Below, one piece after another: positions 1 to 8,867 of a DNA stretch of 64,000 nt. Source of the stretch: Planctomycetota bacterium (lineage in GTDB: Bacteria > Planctomycetota > Planctomycetia > Pirellulales > Pirellulaceae); contig JACNKX010000148.1 of the NCBI GenBank assembly GCA_014381825.1, positions 1 through 64,000 on the forward strand, given 5' to 3'. Numbering within the stretch: position 1 is the first letter of the stretch; each line of letters opens with the position of its first letter. The notes below the pieces were generated by a model. The model worked only from the letters and a program-made list of their open reading frames with translations, had not been told where the DNA came from and made no database searches. The position numbers were made by a program, and so were the translations under genes.

Positions 1-510
1 CGTTATCGAGATCAAGACATCACACGAGCCACAAGCAACGAATTGACTCGTTACCGCCGCGATGCAATTGGCTTTGTGTTCCAATTCTATAACCTTGTGC
101 CAAATCTGACCGCTCGCGAGAACATTCTTGTCTCGACGGAGATCAGCCAGAGTCCGCGAGATGTCGACGAAGTTTTGTGTCTGGTTGACTTAACCGATCG
201 GGCGGACCACTTTCCTGCACAGCTTTCCGGGGGCGAGCAACAGCGCATCGCCATCGCGCGTGCCGTCGCTGGAAATCCTGAGTTGCTGTTATGCGACGAG
301 CCGACGGGAGCGCTAGACTTTGAGACTGGCAAAAAAGTTTTACGAGTTTTGTTGGACTTGAATCGGCAGCTCGGAAAGACCGTCATCGTCATTACACACA
401 ACTCTGCCCTGGCTCAAGTCGCGGATCGAGTGATTCATCTGCGCAGTGGTGAGATTTCGAGTGATGAGAAAAATGAATCGCCGATCGCGCCGGAAGAGGT
501 GGTGTGGTGA
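1..510 (+). CDS. ABC exporter ATP-binding subunit, MacB/LolD type (5'-truncated)
   Basis: Nucleotide-binding subunit of an ABC exporter. The reading frame is open to base 1, so the N-terminus and the Walker A loop lie outside the window. Visible elements, in order: Q-loop region (FVFQFYNLVPNLT), ABC signature [14 protein letters not shown], Walker B with catalytic Glu (LLLCDEPTGALD) and the switch His (VIVITHN). FQFYNLVPNLTA and EPTGALD are typical of the MacB/LolD/FtsE class that serves FtsX-type permeases, not of importers. A TTG at 43 is only an internal in-frame codon. The stop overlaps the start of the permease gene (GTGGTGA), so the two are translationally coupled. The protein should act at the inner face of the cytoplasmic membrane with the next two genes. 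The transported substrate cannot be read from the sequence. Confidence 0.93.
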   Translation, partial: RYRDQDITRATSNELTRYRRDAIGFVFQFYNLVPNLTARENILVSTEISQSPRDVDEVLCLVDLTDRADHFPAQLSGGEQQRIAIARAVAGNPELLLCDEPTGALDFETGKKVLRVLLDLNRQLGKTVIVITHNSALAQVADRVIHLRSGEISSDEKNESPIAPEEVVW

Positions 511-2888
511 GAACGCTTCACCGCAAACTCGTTCGTGAACTGTACGACGCCAAAGGTCTATTGTTTCTGATTGCCAGCATTATTGCGGTTGGCGTAACTT
601 GCTTCGTCGCGATGCAGTCGGCTTATCACAACTTGGACGAAGCGAAACGCCGATACTACAGCCAATGCCGGATGGCGGACTTTTGGATTGACTTGAAGAA
701 AGTTCCACTAGCAGAACTGGAAACTCTTCATTCAATTTCCGGCATCACAGAAATCCGTTCGCGCATTCGTTTCATGGCCAATGTCGACTTAGAGCACTTC
801 GCCGAGCCGGTAAGCGGTATGGTCTTGTCGTTGCCAGATCGAATGAATCCTGTCATCAATGGCGTCGTGTTGCGACAGGGCGATTACTTTACGGACCATC
901 GTCAGAACGAAGTCATTGTCAACGAGAAGTTTGCCGACGCACACAATCTGAGCCCTGGACAAACGATCCATCTCGTTTTGAACAACCGGCGCCAGGAACT
1001 GTTCATTGTTGGCACGGCGATCAGCAGCGAGTTTACGTATCTCGTAGGGCCTGGTTCGTTCGTTCCCGACCCCATTCACTATGGCGTCTTTTATATTAAG
1101 CGCTCGTACGCCGAAGACGTGTTCGATTTCGATGGTGCGGCAAACGAAGTCGTTGGCATTCTTGCCCCCGAAGCTCGCGAACGGGTTGACGAGATACTCC
1201 TGCGCGCCGAACGGATGCTTGATCCCTATGGCGTTTTCGCAACCACGCCACTTGATCTGCAACAATCCGACCAGTTTCTGAGCAATGAAATTAGAGGCCT
1301 CGGCGAGATTGCGACGGTCATCCCAACGATCTTCTTGGCAGTCGCGGCACTTGTGCTGAACGTTTTGATTACTCGAATGGCTCGTCGGCAGCGTGCCGTC
1401 GTTGGAACGCTCAAAGCTCTTGGGTACTACGATCAACAAATCTTCTGGCACTTCTTGACGTATGGGCTTTGCGTTGGACTGCTCGGAGGATTGCTCGGCA
1501 GTGTGTTCGGCTATCTTTGCGCGACGGGTATGACTTCCGTCTATGCGTGGTTCTTCGAGTTTCCTGATTTGCGGAGTGAGTTCTTTTGGTACACACATGC
1601 CATCGGTATGAGTGTCAGCCTGGGATGTGCTCTTATTGGTAGTCTTCGTGGATCACGCGCGATGCTCAAATTACAACCGGCAGAAGCCATGCGCCCCGAG
1701 CCGCCGAAACGTGGAGGGCGTGTTTGGCTCGAGCGAATCTTAGGGCCCGTCTGGCAACGGCTCAGCTCAAGCTGGCGGATGGTCTTCCGGAGCTTGCTGC
1801 GTCACAGGACACGGACTGCAACGGGCGTCTTTGCAGCAATGATGGGAGCGGGATTGCTCGTGTCCGGCTTCATGATGACCGAGGCCCAAGCGTACCTGCT
1901 GAGCTTTCAGTTCTACCGCACTGCACGAAGCGATATCGACGTCACGTTCGAGAGCGAGCAAGGAATCGAAGCTCTTACAGAAATATCGCGACTGCCAGGA
2001 GTCGATTACGCAGAACCGCTGCTGAGTGTTGCGTGTGACTTTGTAAACGGGCCCTATCAGCGCAAGGGTGGCATTACCGGTCTCGTGAACAATGCGAGAT
2101 TGACAGTTCCTTATGACAGCGAAGGTCGACAGATCCGAGTTCCAGAAACAGGAGTCGTTTTAACAAAGCGACTCGCAATGTTACTGCACGTGAGCCCAGG
2201 TGATCGACTCACGATGATTCCAGTGAAAGGCGAACGACGACCCGTCGAAATCGTCGTGGCGCGAATCGCCGATAGCTACATGGGATTATCGGCATACGCT
2301 CAGATCGATTACTTGAGTGGATTGGTCGGCGAGTCGTTGGTGATGAGTGGCGCGCAACTAACAACCGTTCGCGAACCGGTCCAACTCGAGAGGCTTTATC
2401 GCGAGCTGCGACAAAAGCCGAACATTCAAGGCGTCCAATCGCGCCGCGCAATGATCAAACAAGTCACGGAGACACTGCTCCAGAATCAATATGTCTTCAT
2501 TGGCATTCTCGTACTTTTTTCCGGCATCATTTTCTTTGGCAGCATCGTTAATGCTTCGATGGTGAATCTAGCGGAACGCCAACGCGAAGTCGGCACGTTT
2601 CGCGCGCTGGGCTACAGCGAGTGGCAGATCGGTGGGATGTTTTTGCGCGAAAACTTGCTCACTAACCTGACTGGCACTTTGCTGGGATTGCCTGTCGGGT
2701 GGACGCTAACATGGTTAACTGCCGTCTCGTACAACAACGACCTAATCCGCTTACCGGTGGTCAGCGCGCCTTGGGTTTGGTGGACTACAATAGCAGTAGC
2801 GGTGGTCTTCGCGCTAGCCGCGCATGCCGTAGTCCAAGTGACCTTGTCGCGGATGGATTATTTGGAAGCGTTGAAGGTTAAGGAGTAG
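504..2888 (+). CDS. FtsX-like ABC permease, two-module
   Basis: Membrane subunit of the MacB-type exporter begun by the preceding ATPase. The 794-residue protein has one N-terminal membrane segment (about residues 17-37), a large extracytoplasmic region (about 40-260), three membrane helices (about 265-395), then the same plan again: helix near 440-460, second extracytoplasmic region to about 665, and three C-terminal helices. Each three-helix block ends like an FtsX domain (ITRMARRQRAVVGTLKALGY and VNLAERQREVGTFRALGYS). Two FtsX modules in one chain are common in permeases of this class. The GTG start at 504 (or the next codon, also GTG) overlaps the ATPase stop. The adaptor gene follows after 23 bases, so the three genes look like one transcript. 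Such systems move lipids, peptides or drugs by mechanotransmission; which one applies here is unknown. Confidence 0.9.
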   Translation: MVRTLHRKLVRELYDAKGLLFLIASIIAVGVTCFVAMQSAYHNLDEAKRRYYSQCRMADFWIDLKKVPLAELETLHSISGITEIRSRIRFMANVDLEHFAEPVSGMVLSLPDRMNPVINGVVLRQGDYFTDHRQNEVIVNEKFADAHNLSPGQTIHLVLNNRRQELFIVGTAISSEFTYLVGPGSFVPDPIHYGVFYIKRSYAEDVFDFDGAANEVVGILAPEARERVDEILLRAERMLDPYGVFATTPLDLQQSDQFLSNEIRGLGEIATVIPTIFLAVAALVLNVLITRMARRQRAVVGTLKALGYYDQQIFWHFLTYGLCVGLLGGLLGSVFGYLCATGMTSVYAWFFEFPDLRSEFFWYTHAIGMSVSLGCALIGSLRGSRAMLKLQPAEAMRPEPPKRGGRVWLERILGPVWQRLSSSWRMVFRSLLRHRTRTATGVFAAMMGAGLLVSGFMMTEAQAYLLSFQFYRTARSDIDVTFESEQGIEALTEISRLPGVDYAEPLLSVACDFVNGPYQRKGGITGLVNNARLTVPYDSEGRQIRVPETGVVLTKRLAMLLHVSPGDRLTMIPVKGERRPVEIVVARIADSYMGLSAYAQIDYLSGLVGESLVMSGAQLTTVREPVQLERLYRELRQKPNIQGVQSRRAMIKQVTETLLQNQYVFIGILVLFSGIIFFGSIVNASMVNLAERQREVGTFRALGYSEWQIGGMFLRENLLTNLTGTLLGLPVGWTLTWLTAVSYNNDLIRLPVVSAPWVWWTTIAVAVVFALAAHAVVQVTLSRMDYLEALKVKE

Positions 2889-2911
2889 ATATCAACGATG
2901 GGAAACTTACC

Positions 2912-4270
2912 ATGAACCGTTGGTTGTTCGTTGGCTTGGTAGTAGTGGCTCTTGCAGGTGTCGCCGCGGCATACTTCTCTATGTCGGCTGGCCATCCAGT
3001 GCAAACTGCCCAAGTCACGCGTGGTCCAATCCGAGAGTTTGTCGATGAACGCGGTAAGACTCGGCTTCCTGAAGACCACCTCATCACCATGCCCTTCGCG
3101 GGGCGCGTGGAAGCGATCGGGTTACTCGAAGGGCAATCGGTTGCCGCTGGGCAAGTCGTAGCTCGAATTTCCGCTACCGACATTGACGAAGAGGTTGCCG
3201 AAGCCAAGGCGGCCGTCGATCGCCTTGAAGCTTCGTTGGCCGAGAACGATGACGCAACCGTAGAAGAAAGCACGCGCGAGCAAGCGGATTTGTTCGTCGA
3301 GTCGATGATCTCTACTGTGGCTGCTGCTGAAGCACGCAAGATCGCTGGAAAGAGTCGGCTTGATTACGCCGAGACGTTTCTTGGTCGTGTCCGCCGACTG
3401 GCACAAACCGGCGCGGAAACGGAAGACGATCTTGATAAAGCCGAGTTGTCCTACGTGGAAAGCCAAATCGATTACCGACAGGACGTGCTTAACGTTGAAG
3501 CTCTCAAGTCGATGCAAGCGGCAACCAACTTGCTGCCGCGAATCGTGACGGAACAGATCAGCAAGAAGAGTCTGTCCGCCGCCGTTATTCAGCAACAAAA
3601 AAGAGAAGCCGAAGCACGCTTGCGGCACGCGTTGACACGAAAGGCGCGTAGCGAGATGACCAGTCCCGTCGATGGTGTAATCCTGGATCGAGCAATTACG
3701 AATGAACAACATCTACCGGCCGGCGCGACTCTACTTCGCATTGGCAAACTGGAACAGCTAGAGATCGAGGCGGATGTCTTGAGCGAGGACGTCGTTAGAA
3801 TTCGACCAGGTGATTCCGTCGAGATCTATGGCGCCGCGATTGGAGCGCTGGCTGGACACGGTGTCGACGGCGTCGTTGAACGTATTTATCCTGCCGGCTT
3901 CATGAAGATCAGTTCGCTGGGGGTTGAACAACAGCGAGTAACGATCATCGTTCGCTTCGCAGAAGGAGTCCTAAGCCAACTGCAAGCGGAGCGGGAGATT
4001 GGAGTTGATTACCGCGTGCGCGTGCGAGCGTTTACCGACCAGCGAGCTGACACGTTGCTCGCTCCTCGTTCCGCTATCTTCCGCAGCGCTGATAACGGTT
4101 GGGAGGTGTTTGTCGTACGAGGGAATTGCGCCGAGAAGCAACCGATCGAAGTCGGGTTGATGAACGACGACATGGTTGAAATCACCTCTGGCCTGGCCGA
4201 AGGCGATACCGTAATCGTAGCGCCCGAAAGCAATCTTGAGGCTGGTACGCGAATCGCTACCAGACAATGA
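2912..4270 (+). CDS. HlyD/RND-type periplasmic adaptor protein
   Basis: Membrane-fusion (adaptor) subunit of the tripartite exporter. A single N-terminal hydrophobic anchor (about residues 4-22) is followed by a split lipoyl/barrel-sandwich domain (first half around GRVEAIGLLEGQSVAAGQVV, second half around SPVDGVILDRAITNEQHLPA). The halves are separated by a long alpha-hairpin rich in Glu, Ala and Arg (about 85-250), and beta-barrel and membrane-proximal domains end the chain (EGDTVIVAPES). The length of 452 residues is normal for the family. It should bridge the permease to an outer-membrane channel, but no TolC-like gene lies in the window. The ATG follows GGGAAA. Gene order ATPase-permease-adaptor differs from macA-macB, where the adaptor comes first. 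Confidence 0.9.
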   Translation: MNRWLFVGLVVVALAGVAAAYFSMSAGHPVQTAQVTRGPIREFVDERGKTRLPEDHLITMPFAGRVEAIGLLEGQSVAAGQVVARISATDIDEEVAEAKAAVDRLEASLAENDDATVEESTREQADLFVESMISTVAAAEARKIAGKSRLDYAETFLGRVRRLAQTGAETEDDLDKAELSYVESQIDYRQDVLNVEALKSMQAATNLLPRIVTEQISKKSLSAAVIQQQKREAEARLRHALTRKARSEMTSPVDGVILDRAITNEQHLPAGATLLRIGKLEQLEIEADVLSEDVVRIRPGDSVEIYGAAIGALAGHGVDGVVERIYPAGFMKISSLGVEQQRVTIIVRFAEGVLSQLQAEREIGVDYRVRVRAFTDQRADTLLAPRSAIFRSADNGWEVFVVRGNCAEKQPIEVGLMNDDMVEITSGLAEGDTVIVAPESNLEAGTRIATRQ

Positions 4271-4277
4271 TCGGCAG

Positions 4278-4298
4278 GATACCGAAAGCTGGTATCAT
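4278..4298. terminator. Possible hairpin between convergent genes
   Basis: GATACC (4278-4283) and GGTATC (4291-4296) form a 6-bp stem with a 7-base loop between the adaptor gene and the convergent LTxxQ gene. The right arm runs into the stop codon of the minus-strand gene and the T run after it is weak, so termination is only a suggestion. Confidence 0.3.
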
Positions 4299-4921
4299 TT
4301 AAGGCGGTTTAGAACTCGGAGACCGCGAAGCGACGACTCGAATTGAAACTCGTCACCCGCTTTTTTCTCCCATGCAGCGCGCTGTTGAGGCGTTAAGACT
4401 TGCAGTATTTCTTGCTGGGACTTTCGGTAGAAGGCCCACATTTCCTTCAACCATTTTGCTCGCATCTCTACTTCGATTTCGATCAAACGCTGTTCTTGGT
4501 CGTCCGTTACGTCAAATGCTTGATGAATGCTTTTGACGGGATCGTCAATCGCCCGGTATTGCCAGCGAAGCTGCGCTAACCGACGTAGCTGATGAGGCAG
4601 CAACACTTCCTGACGTGTCGCCTGCTGAGAACGCATCATTTCGACGAGGTGGGCCTTATTCGCCACCGACTTTTCTTCAAGTGTTTTCGAACGAAGGGTT
4701 TGGCGAAACTCTTCGAGTCTTTCTCTCATTGCCATCTTCGCCCGCTCGAACGCCTCTGTCTGATCGTCAATCAGTTCGATTTCCTTTCGAACATCGCTCC
4801 GGCGCAGCAGCGTACTGTCGTCTCGTAGATCGTATTTATTGGGAACTTCGTCTGCATTGATCGGCCAGGCCAAAAGGCTAACGAGTGCAAGGATCGTCCA
4901 AGACATTCTATACGTTCGCAT
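4295..4921 (-). CDS. Exported LTxxQ-motif (Spy/CpxP-like) protein, copy 1
   Basis: Small exported helical protein of 208 residues. It has an N-terminal signal peptide (hydrophobic core about residues 8-20, ending near INADE) and is then almost entirely charged and helical. Near the C-terminus are two LTxxQ-type motifs, VTDDQEQRL and LTPQQRAAWEKK, spaced as in Spy/CpxP/CnrX-like periplasmic proteins, which sense envelope or metal stress or act as small chaperones. It is clearly paralogous to the next upstream gene on the same strand (shared RQEI/QLRRLAQLRWQYRA- and PxQRAAW-type blocks). The family name rests on motif and architecture only, so the specific role is an inference. The ATG at 4921 begins directly before a normal signal sequence. 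Confidence 0.75.
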   Translation of the reverse strand: MRTYRMSWTILALVSLLAWPINADEVPNKYDLRDDSTLLRRSDVRKEIELIDDQTEAFERAKMAMRERLEEFRQTLRSKTLEEKSVANKAHLVEMMRSQQATRQEVLLPHQLRRLAQLRWQYRAIDDPVKSIHQAFDVTDDQEQRLIEIEVEMRAKWLKEMWAFYRKSQQEILQVLTPQQRAAWEKKAGDEFQFESSLRGLRVLNRLK

Positions 4922-4942
4922 ATCATCAAATTCCGCTGGTGG

Positions 4943-5551
4943 TCACCGAAGTGCTCGATTGATGCTTAAGCCCGTCCATGGGGACTTAAAGGAAAACCTT
5001 GAGCCAACTCGCTTTTGCCACGCGGCCCGTTGTTCAGGGGTGAGCACATCATGCAAAGCGCGTTGCGATTGATGATGAAATGCCCACATGCGTTCCCGCA
5101 ACTCCTCACCAAGCTCACGTTCTTTTTCTTCAATCTGTTTCTTCTGCTCGTCAGTCAGCTCTACCGCCTCGTCCAGGGCAGCGCCAAATCCCTCGAGTGC
5201 CTTGTATTGCCATCGTAGTTGGCTCAATCTTTCAGTTTGTTGTTGATCTAACCCATCCTTCATCGCGTTGACCTGATCACGTTTCACCTCAAGAAGGATG
5301 CGGTCCATTTCGGGAGTTGGCAGCGGTGGATCTGCTAGACGCGCCTTCCGTAACCGCTCCGTAGTGAGTTCCCTTGGGATTCTTCTACGAAGAAATACGG
5401 CTTGTTCAAAAGAAATCGAAAGCTCGTCCAATACATCCCTTCGACCGAGCATGTCGTGCTCGACCTTTGCCGTTTCCAGTTCAGCTTTCTCATCAGCGTC
5501 GGCAAGCATCGTAGTGGACAACACGACTGCCACAAGTAGAGAAGTTCTCAC
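4943..5551 (-). CDS. Exported LTxxQ-motif (Spy/CpxP-like) protein, copy 2
   Basis: Tandem paralogue of the neighbouring LTxxQ gene, 202 residues. The signal peptide (about 1-20, MLADADE cleavage region) precedes a highly charged helical chain with LTDEQKKQIEEKERELG and LTPEQRAAWQKRVG near the C-terminus, the paired LTxxQ signature. The segment LSQLRWQYKALEGFG matches LAQLRWQYRAID in copy 1, which supports a duplication. It is transcribed away from the ECF sigma gene and 21 bases upstream of copy 1, so both are probably on one transcript. In CnrX- and Spy-like systems such proteins respond to periplasmic metals or unfolded proteins; whether that is so here is inferred from context. Confidence 0.75.
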   Translation of the reverse strand: MRTSLLVAVVLSTTMLADADEKAELETAKVEHDMLGRRDVLDELSISFEQAVFLRRRIPRELTTERLRKARLADPPLPTPEMDRILLEVKRDQVNAMKDGLDQQQTERLSQLRWQYKALEGFGAALDEAVELTDEQKKQIEEKERELGEELRERMWAFHHQSQRALHDVLTPEQRAAWQKRVGSRFSFKSPWTGLSINRALR

Positions 5552-5561
5552 ACCAATTTCC

Positions 5562-6110
5562 TTACATCACTAATTCCATTAATAAGGTTTCATATGCTGA
5601 AAGTGCATCTGAGTAATGACCATTTGCATCAGAGAAATCCAAATAGGCTTCGTTGAACCACTCCTCGGCTTCCCCATAGAAGAACGTAGCGCTGTCATAT
5701 TTCCCTGCTGCGGACGCGTACATCTCAGCCATCCAATCCTGTTCGGCTGCGTCGAAGTCTGTGTCAGCAAATCCCTTGTTGGGAATCGCATCATCGTCTA
5801 AGTCCTGATAGCCCAACTGCCAGCCAAGATCTCCTAACGAATCGCTAGTATCGCCGCTGGCCAACTGTGCTGGCGTCGCGCCTTCGTCAAGACAGTCGGA
5901 TCGGACGTCCAGATTTGCCTTGATGACTTGTAATATCCAATTCCTAAGCTGGTCACATCCGTCATCTGCTCCGTCGCAATCCATTTGAGCATCCTGGGCA
6001 GCAGCCTGCGAATCCAATTGCCCCTGCGTCGGCTCCTCCGGCTCTTGGGCGGAGGCAATTTGCGTTGCAATAACGAGTACAAAACTCAGCGATGCAGCTT
6101 TCAGTTTCAT
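5562..6110 (-). CDS. Acidic exported protein of unknown function
   Basis: I do not recognise this family. The 182-residue protein has a clear signal peptide (KLKAASLSFVLVIATQIASA) and then a very acidic, Ala/Asp/Gly-rich chain. Four cysteines near the N-terminus of the mature protein (MDCDGADDGC and RSDC) could form disulfides. The C-terminal part is rich in Ala, Tyr and Asp (ASAAGKYDSATFFYGEAEEW) and looks helical. I place the start at the ATG at 6110 because GGAGAAG lies 4 bases upstream on this strand; a further in-frame ATG at 6131 has no such site. It heads a likely three-gene minus-strand unit with the two LTxxQ genes and is divergent from the ECF sigma gene. Confidence 0.7.
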   Translation of the reverse strand: MKLKAASLSFVLVIATQIASAQEPEEPTQGQLDSQAAAQDAQMDCDGADDGCDQLRNWILQVIKANLDVRSDCLDEGATPAQLASGDTSDSLGDLGWQLGYQDLDDDAIPNKGFADTDFDAAEQDWMAEMYASAAGKYDSATFFYGEAEEWFNEAYLDFSDANGHYSDALSAYETLLMELVM

Positions 6111-6299
6111 CAGACTTCTCCAATTATTCAATACGACAAGTACGATTAACGAACGATAACTTCTCTACTAATACAAGTTGCAATCTGACCGGCATCCGAA
6201 CGAACATTCAGAAACAAATCGCAAAAAAGTTCGCGTTTTCGATTGCGAGGCCATTCTCGATTTCTTACAACGAAATGGTCGTTCGAAGGGCTTCGCAAT

Positions 6300-6305
6300 G
6301 GGGAG
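6300..6305 (+). promoter_or_regulatory. Shine-Dalgarno site deciding the ECF sigma start
   Basis: GGGGAG sits 8 bases before the GTG at 6314. The longer in-frame start at 6092 would overlap the divergent exported-protein gene and add 74 residues that do not look like a sigma factor. Confidence 0.7.
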
Positions 6306-6313
6306 AACCAGCT

Positions 6314-6958
6314 GTGACAGAGCAGTCGGAGTTCAAGGTGTTACTTGAACGCGCCCAGCAAGGAGATCATGCAGCAGAGTCGCAACTCTACACCGAGTTT
6401 CGTCCGCACATTGAGCGTGTGATTCATCGGCGCCTACAAGACCTTAAGCTTCTTTGGGCGGTGGACCCACCGGACGTTTACGATTCCGTATGGATGAGCA
6501 TTCGCCAAGGTCAGAGCTTGGAAAGCATCAAAACCGCCCTTAGCTTTGCTCGCTACCTTGAAGCAGCAGTCCGTAAAAAGACATTGCAAATTCGACGACG
6601 TCTGTTCGCCCGGAAGCGAGATGTGCGAAAAACATTATCGTTCGAATGTGAGCAACTTGCGAGCGACGATGGCGAACCGTCTGCCGAATTGGAATTGGCA
6701 GAATTGATTGAGATGGCGACCGATCAACTGTCGCCTCGCGAACTCGTAGTCTGCACGATGTATATCGAAGGTCGAAGTTGGCACAAAATTGGCGAGTCTC
6801 TCGGAATTAGTACTGATGCGGCGAGGATGGTTCGCCAGCGTGCCGAACATCGCGTTCGGGAGTGGATAGCGGGGGGGGGCGCTCCTCAAGTAGATAGAAT
6901 TGAATGCAAGCGAATTCCGTGTACTATCGTTCTTTCGTTTAACGGCGAGGAGAAGTAG
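6314..6958 (+). CDS. ECF-type RNA polymerase sigma factor
   Basis: Alternative sigma factor of 214 residues. The region-2 part is near the N-terminus ([20 protein letters not shown], then [17 protein letters not shown]). Region 4 is a helix-turn-helix near the C-terminus ([15 protein letters not shown] followed by [12 protein letters not shown] and [12 protein letters not shown]). The spacing and the poor conservation of region 2.2 fit the planctomycete-specific ECF groups. The GTG at 6314 is chosen for its GGGGAG site. The end of the gene crosses a run of nine G (6871-6879): one base fewer or more would end the protein within about 8 codons, while the present frame adds a 22-residue tail with no sigma-like features. 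It lies 32 bases before the metal ATPase start, so it may be co-transcribed with it, and it faces the three exported-protein genes. Confidence 0.82.
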   Translation: MTEQSEFKVLLERAQQGDHAAESQLYTEFRPHIERVIHRRLQDLKLLWAVDPPDVYDSVWMSIRQGQSLESIKTALSFARYLEAAVRKKTLQIRRRLFARKRDVRKTLSFECEQLASDDGEPSAELELAELIEMATDQLSPRELVVCTMYIEGRSWHKIGESLGISTDAARMVRQRAEHRVREWIAGGGAPQVDRIECKRIPCTIVLSFNGEEK

Positions 6959-6974
6959 TCTGCACGTTGGTTCC

Positions 6975-6981
6975 AGGAGGG
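6975..6981 (+). promoter_or_regulatory. Shine-Dalgarno site deciding the ATPase start
   Basis: AGGAGGG lies 9 bases before the GTG at 6991. The longer TTG start at 6967 lies upstream of this site and has none of its own. Confidence 0.7.
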
Positions 6982-6990
6982 ACGTCGCAG

Positions 6991-8859
6991 GTGACGCAAA
7001 GTGAGAAGCGGCCAACTTGGTGGGATGCGAAGCACCGTCCAATCGCCTTTTTGGCGCTTGCGGCCATTGCGATCCACATTGCTCTCCGCGTGAGTGGAAC
7101 AGCGGATGATGCGGTTGCAGATTATCCGCTCTATGTTGCGTTGCTACTTGGTGGCGCTCCACTTGTGTTTGATCTTCTGATTAAACTCTTCAAGCGTGAG
7201 TTTGGATCAGACTTGCTCGCGGGCATCTCAATTACAACTGCCGTGCTGTTGGAAGAGTACTTGGCGGGCACGCTTGTTGTATTAATGCTCTCGGGCGGCG
7301 AAGCGATTGAATCGTTCGCCGTACGGCGAGCGTCTTCTGTGTTGCAGGCACTTGCCAAACGAATGCCTTCATTCGCGCATCGCAAAACAGACTCCACAGT
7401 AACCGAAGTTGATCTCGACCAACTACAGGTCGCTGATACGATCGTCGTGTTTCCGCATGAAGTATGCCCCGTTGACGGAACGGTTCTCGAAGGACACGGC
7501 GTCATGGACGAGTCGTATCTCACGGGCGAACCGTATATGATGTCGAAGACTCCCGGGTCGCAGGTGCTCTCGGGAGCGATCAACGGCGAGACGGCTTTGA
7601 CCATTCGCGCGGACAAGCTGCCGATCGATTCTCGCTATGCCAAGATTATGCAAGTAATGCGAGAGTCGGAACAACATCGTCCTCGCATTCGAAGGCTCGG
7701 TGATCAGCTTGGTGCGATCTACACTCCGGTGGCGGTCGCGTTGGCATTGATCGCCTGGGCGGCGAGTGGCGAAGCAGTGCGGTTTCTGGCGGTGTTGGTT
7801 GTCGCAACCCCTTGTCCCTTGTTGATCGCAATTCCCGTCGCGGTCATCGGCTCCATTTCGCTGTCTGCTCGTTTGGGCATCATCATCAAGAACCCGGCGA
7901 TCTTGGAGACCGTCGATACGTGTCGGACTGTGATCTTTGACAAGACGGGCACGCTCACTTACGGTCGCCCGCAGCTGACGGAGAGTTTAGTTGCAGATGC
8001 ATTCGACGCGAACGAACTACTGAAGCTTGTGGCCAGTTTAGAGCGATACTCGAAGCATCCGCTGGCCGTTGCGATCATCGCAGCGGCGAACAAACGTGGG
8101 ATCTTGCTGGACGACGCCAACTCGATCAGCGAGCGGCCGGGGCAAGGATTGCGCGGTGAAGTGGATGGCCGTGAAATCCGTGTCTTCAGTCGAAAGCAAA
8201 TGGCTGCGGACTATCCCAATGAAGTTGCTGGATTGCCGCCTGCAGCAGAAGGATTGGAATGCGTCATCGCGGTTGATGGGAACTATGCGGCAACGTTTCG
8301 GTTTCGCGACGAGCCTCGCAAGGAAGGTGCCTCGTTCATCCAACACCTGCGACCCAAACATGCTTTTGCTCGCGTGATGCTAGTATCAGGTGACCGCGAA
8401 AGCGAAGTGCGCTATCTTGCCAATCAAGTCGGGATCGAAGAGGTGTACTTTAGCCAGAGCCCGGAGCAGAAGCTGGAGTTGGTTCGAGAAGAGACGACGA
8501 AAGTCGATACGATCTTCCTTGGCGATGGCATTAACGACGCGCCAGCGTTAACGGCCGCAACCGTCGGAGTCGCCTTTGGTCAGAACAGCGACGTCACATC
8601 CGAAGCCGCGGATGCGGTGATTATGGACAGTTCGTTGAAGAAGGTCGACGAACTGCTACATGTCAGCCATCGCATGCGATCGATTGCGCTGCAAAGCGCC
8701 GTCGGGGGTATGGCGTTAAGCCTGATCGGTATGTTTTTCGCGGCTGCCGGATACCTGCCACCCGTTGCTGGCGCGGTCGCTCAAGAAGTCATTGATGTCG
8801 TGGCAGTTCTCAATGCATTGCGCGTCGCGATCGCGCCAAAGCAGCTCTCTGACTTTTGA
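6991..8859 (+). CDS. P1B-type heavy-metal exporting ATPase, TPC-motif (P1B-5-like)
   Basis: ATP-driven metal exporter of the cytoplasmic membrane, 622 residues. Visible elements: membrane helices near the N-terminus and at about 70-100, the actuator motif TGEP, the intramembrane ion site [11 protein letters not shown], the phosphorylated Asp in [10 protein letters not shown], the P1B-specific His-Pro pair (SKHPLAVAI), the hinge [10 protein letters not shown] and two C-terminal helices. The ion site reads T-P-C in place of the Cu/Zn-type C-P-C. TPC is the mark of the P1B-5 group, whose studied member Nia moves nickel and iron; the metal here is inferred from that. There is no N-terminal CxxC metal-binding domain and no C-terminal hemerythrin domain. 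The gene ends 8 bases before the convergent Usp gene. Confidence 0.88.
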   Translation: MTQSEKRPTWWDAKHRPIAFLALAAIAIHIALRVSGTADDAVADYPLYVALLLGGAPLVFDLLIKLFKREFGSDLLAGISITTAVLLEEYLAGTLVVLMLSGGEAIESFAVRRASSVLQALAKRMPSFAHRKTDSTVTEVDLDQLQVADTIVVFPHEVCPVDGTVLEGHGVMDESYLTGEPYMMSKTPGSQVLSGAINGETALTIRADKLPIDSRYAKIMQVMRESEQHRPRIRRLGDQLGAIYTPVAVALALIAWAASGEAVRFLAVLVVATPCPLLIAIPVAVIGSISLSARLGIIIKNPAILETVDTCRTVIFDKTGTLTYGRPQLTESLVADAFDANELLKLVASLERYSKHPLAVAIIAAANKRGILLDDANSISERPGQGLRGEVDGREIRVFSRKQMAADYPNEVAGLPPAAEGLECVIAVDGNYAATFRFRDEPRKEGASFIQHLRPKHAFARVMLVSGDRESEVRYLANQVGIEEVYFSQSPEQKLELVREETTKVDTIFLGDGINDAPALTAATVGVAFGQNSDVTSEAADAVIMDSSLKKVDELLHVSHRMRSIALQSAVGGMALSLIGMFFAAAGYLPPVAGAVAQEVIDVVAVLNALRVAIAPKQLSDF

Positions 8860-8867
8860 AAACAAGA

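Noticed and set aside
789..1598. 269-codon open frame antisense to the FtsX permease
   Set aside because: No domain, no start signal, and the permease on the other strand is certain.
6092..6313. 74-codon N-terminal extension of the ECF sigma factor
   Set aside because: It overlaps the divergent exported-protein gene, lacks a ribosome site and looks unlike sigma region 1; the GTG at 6314 has a good site.
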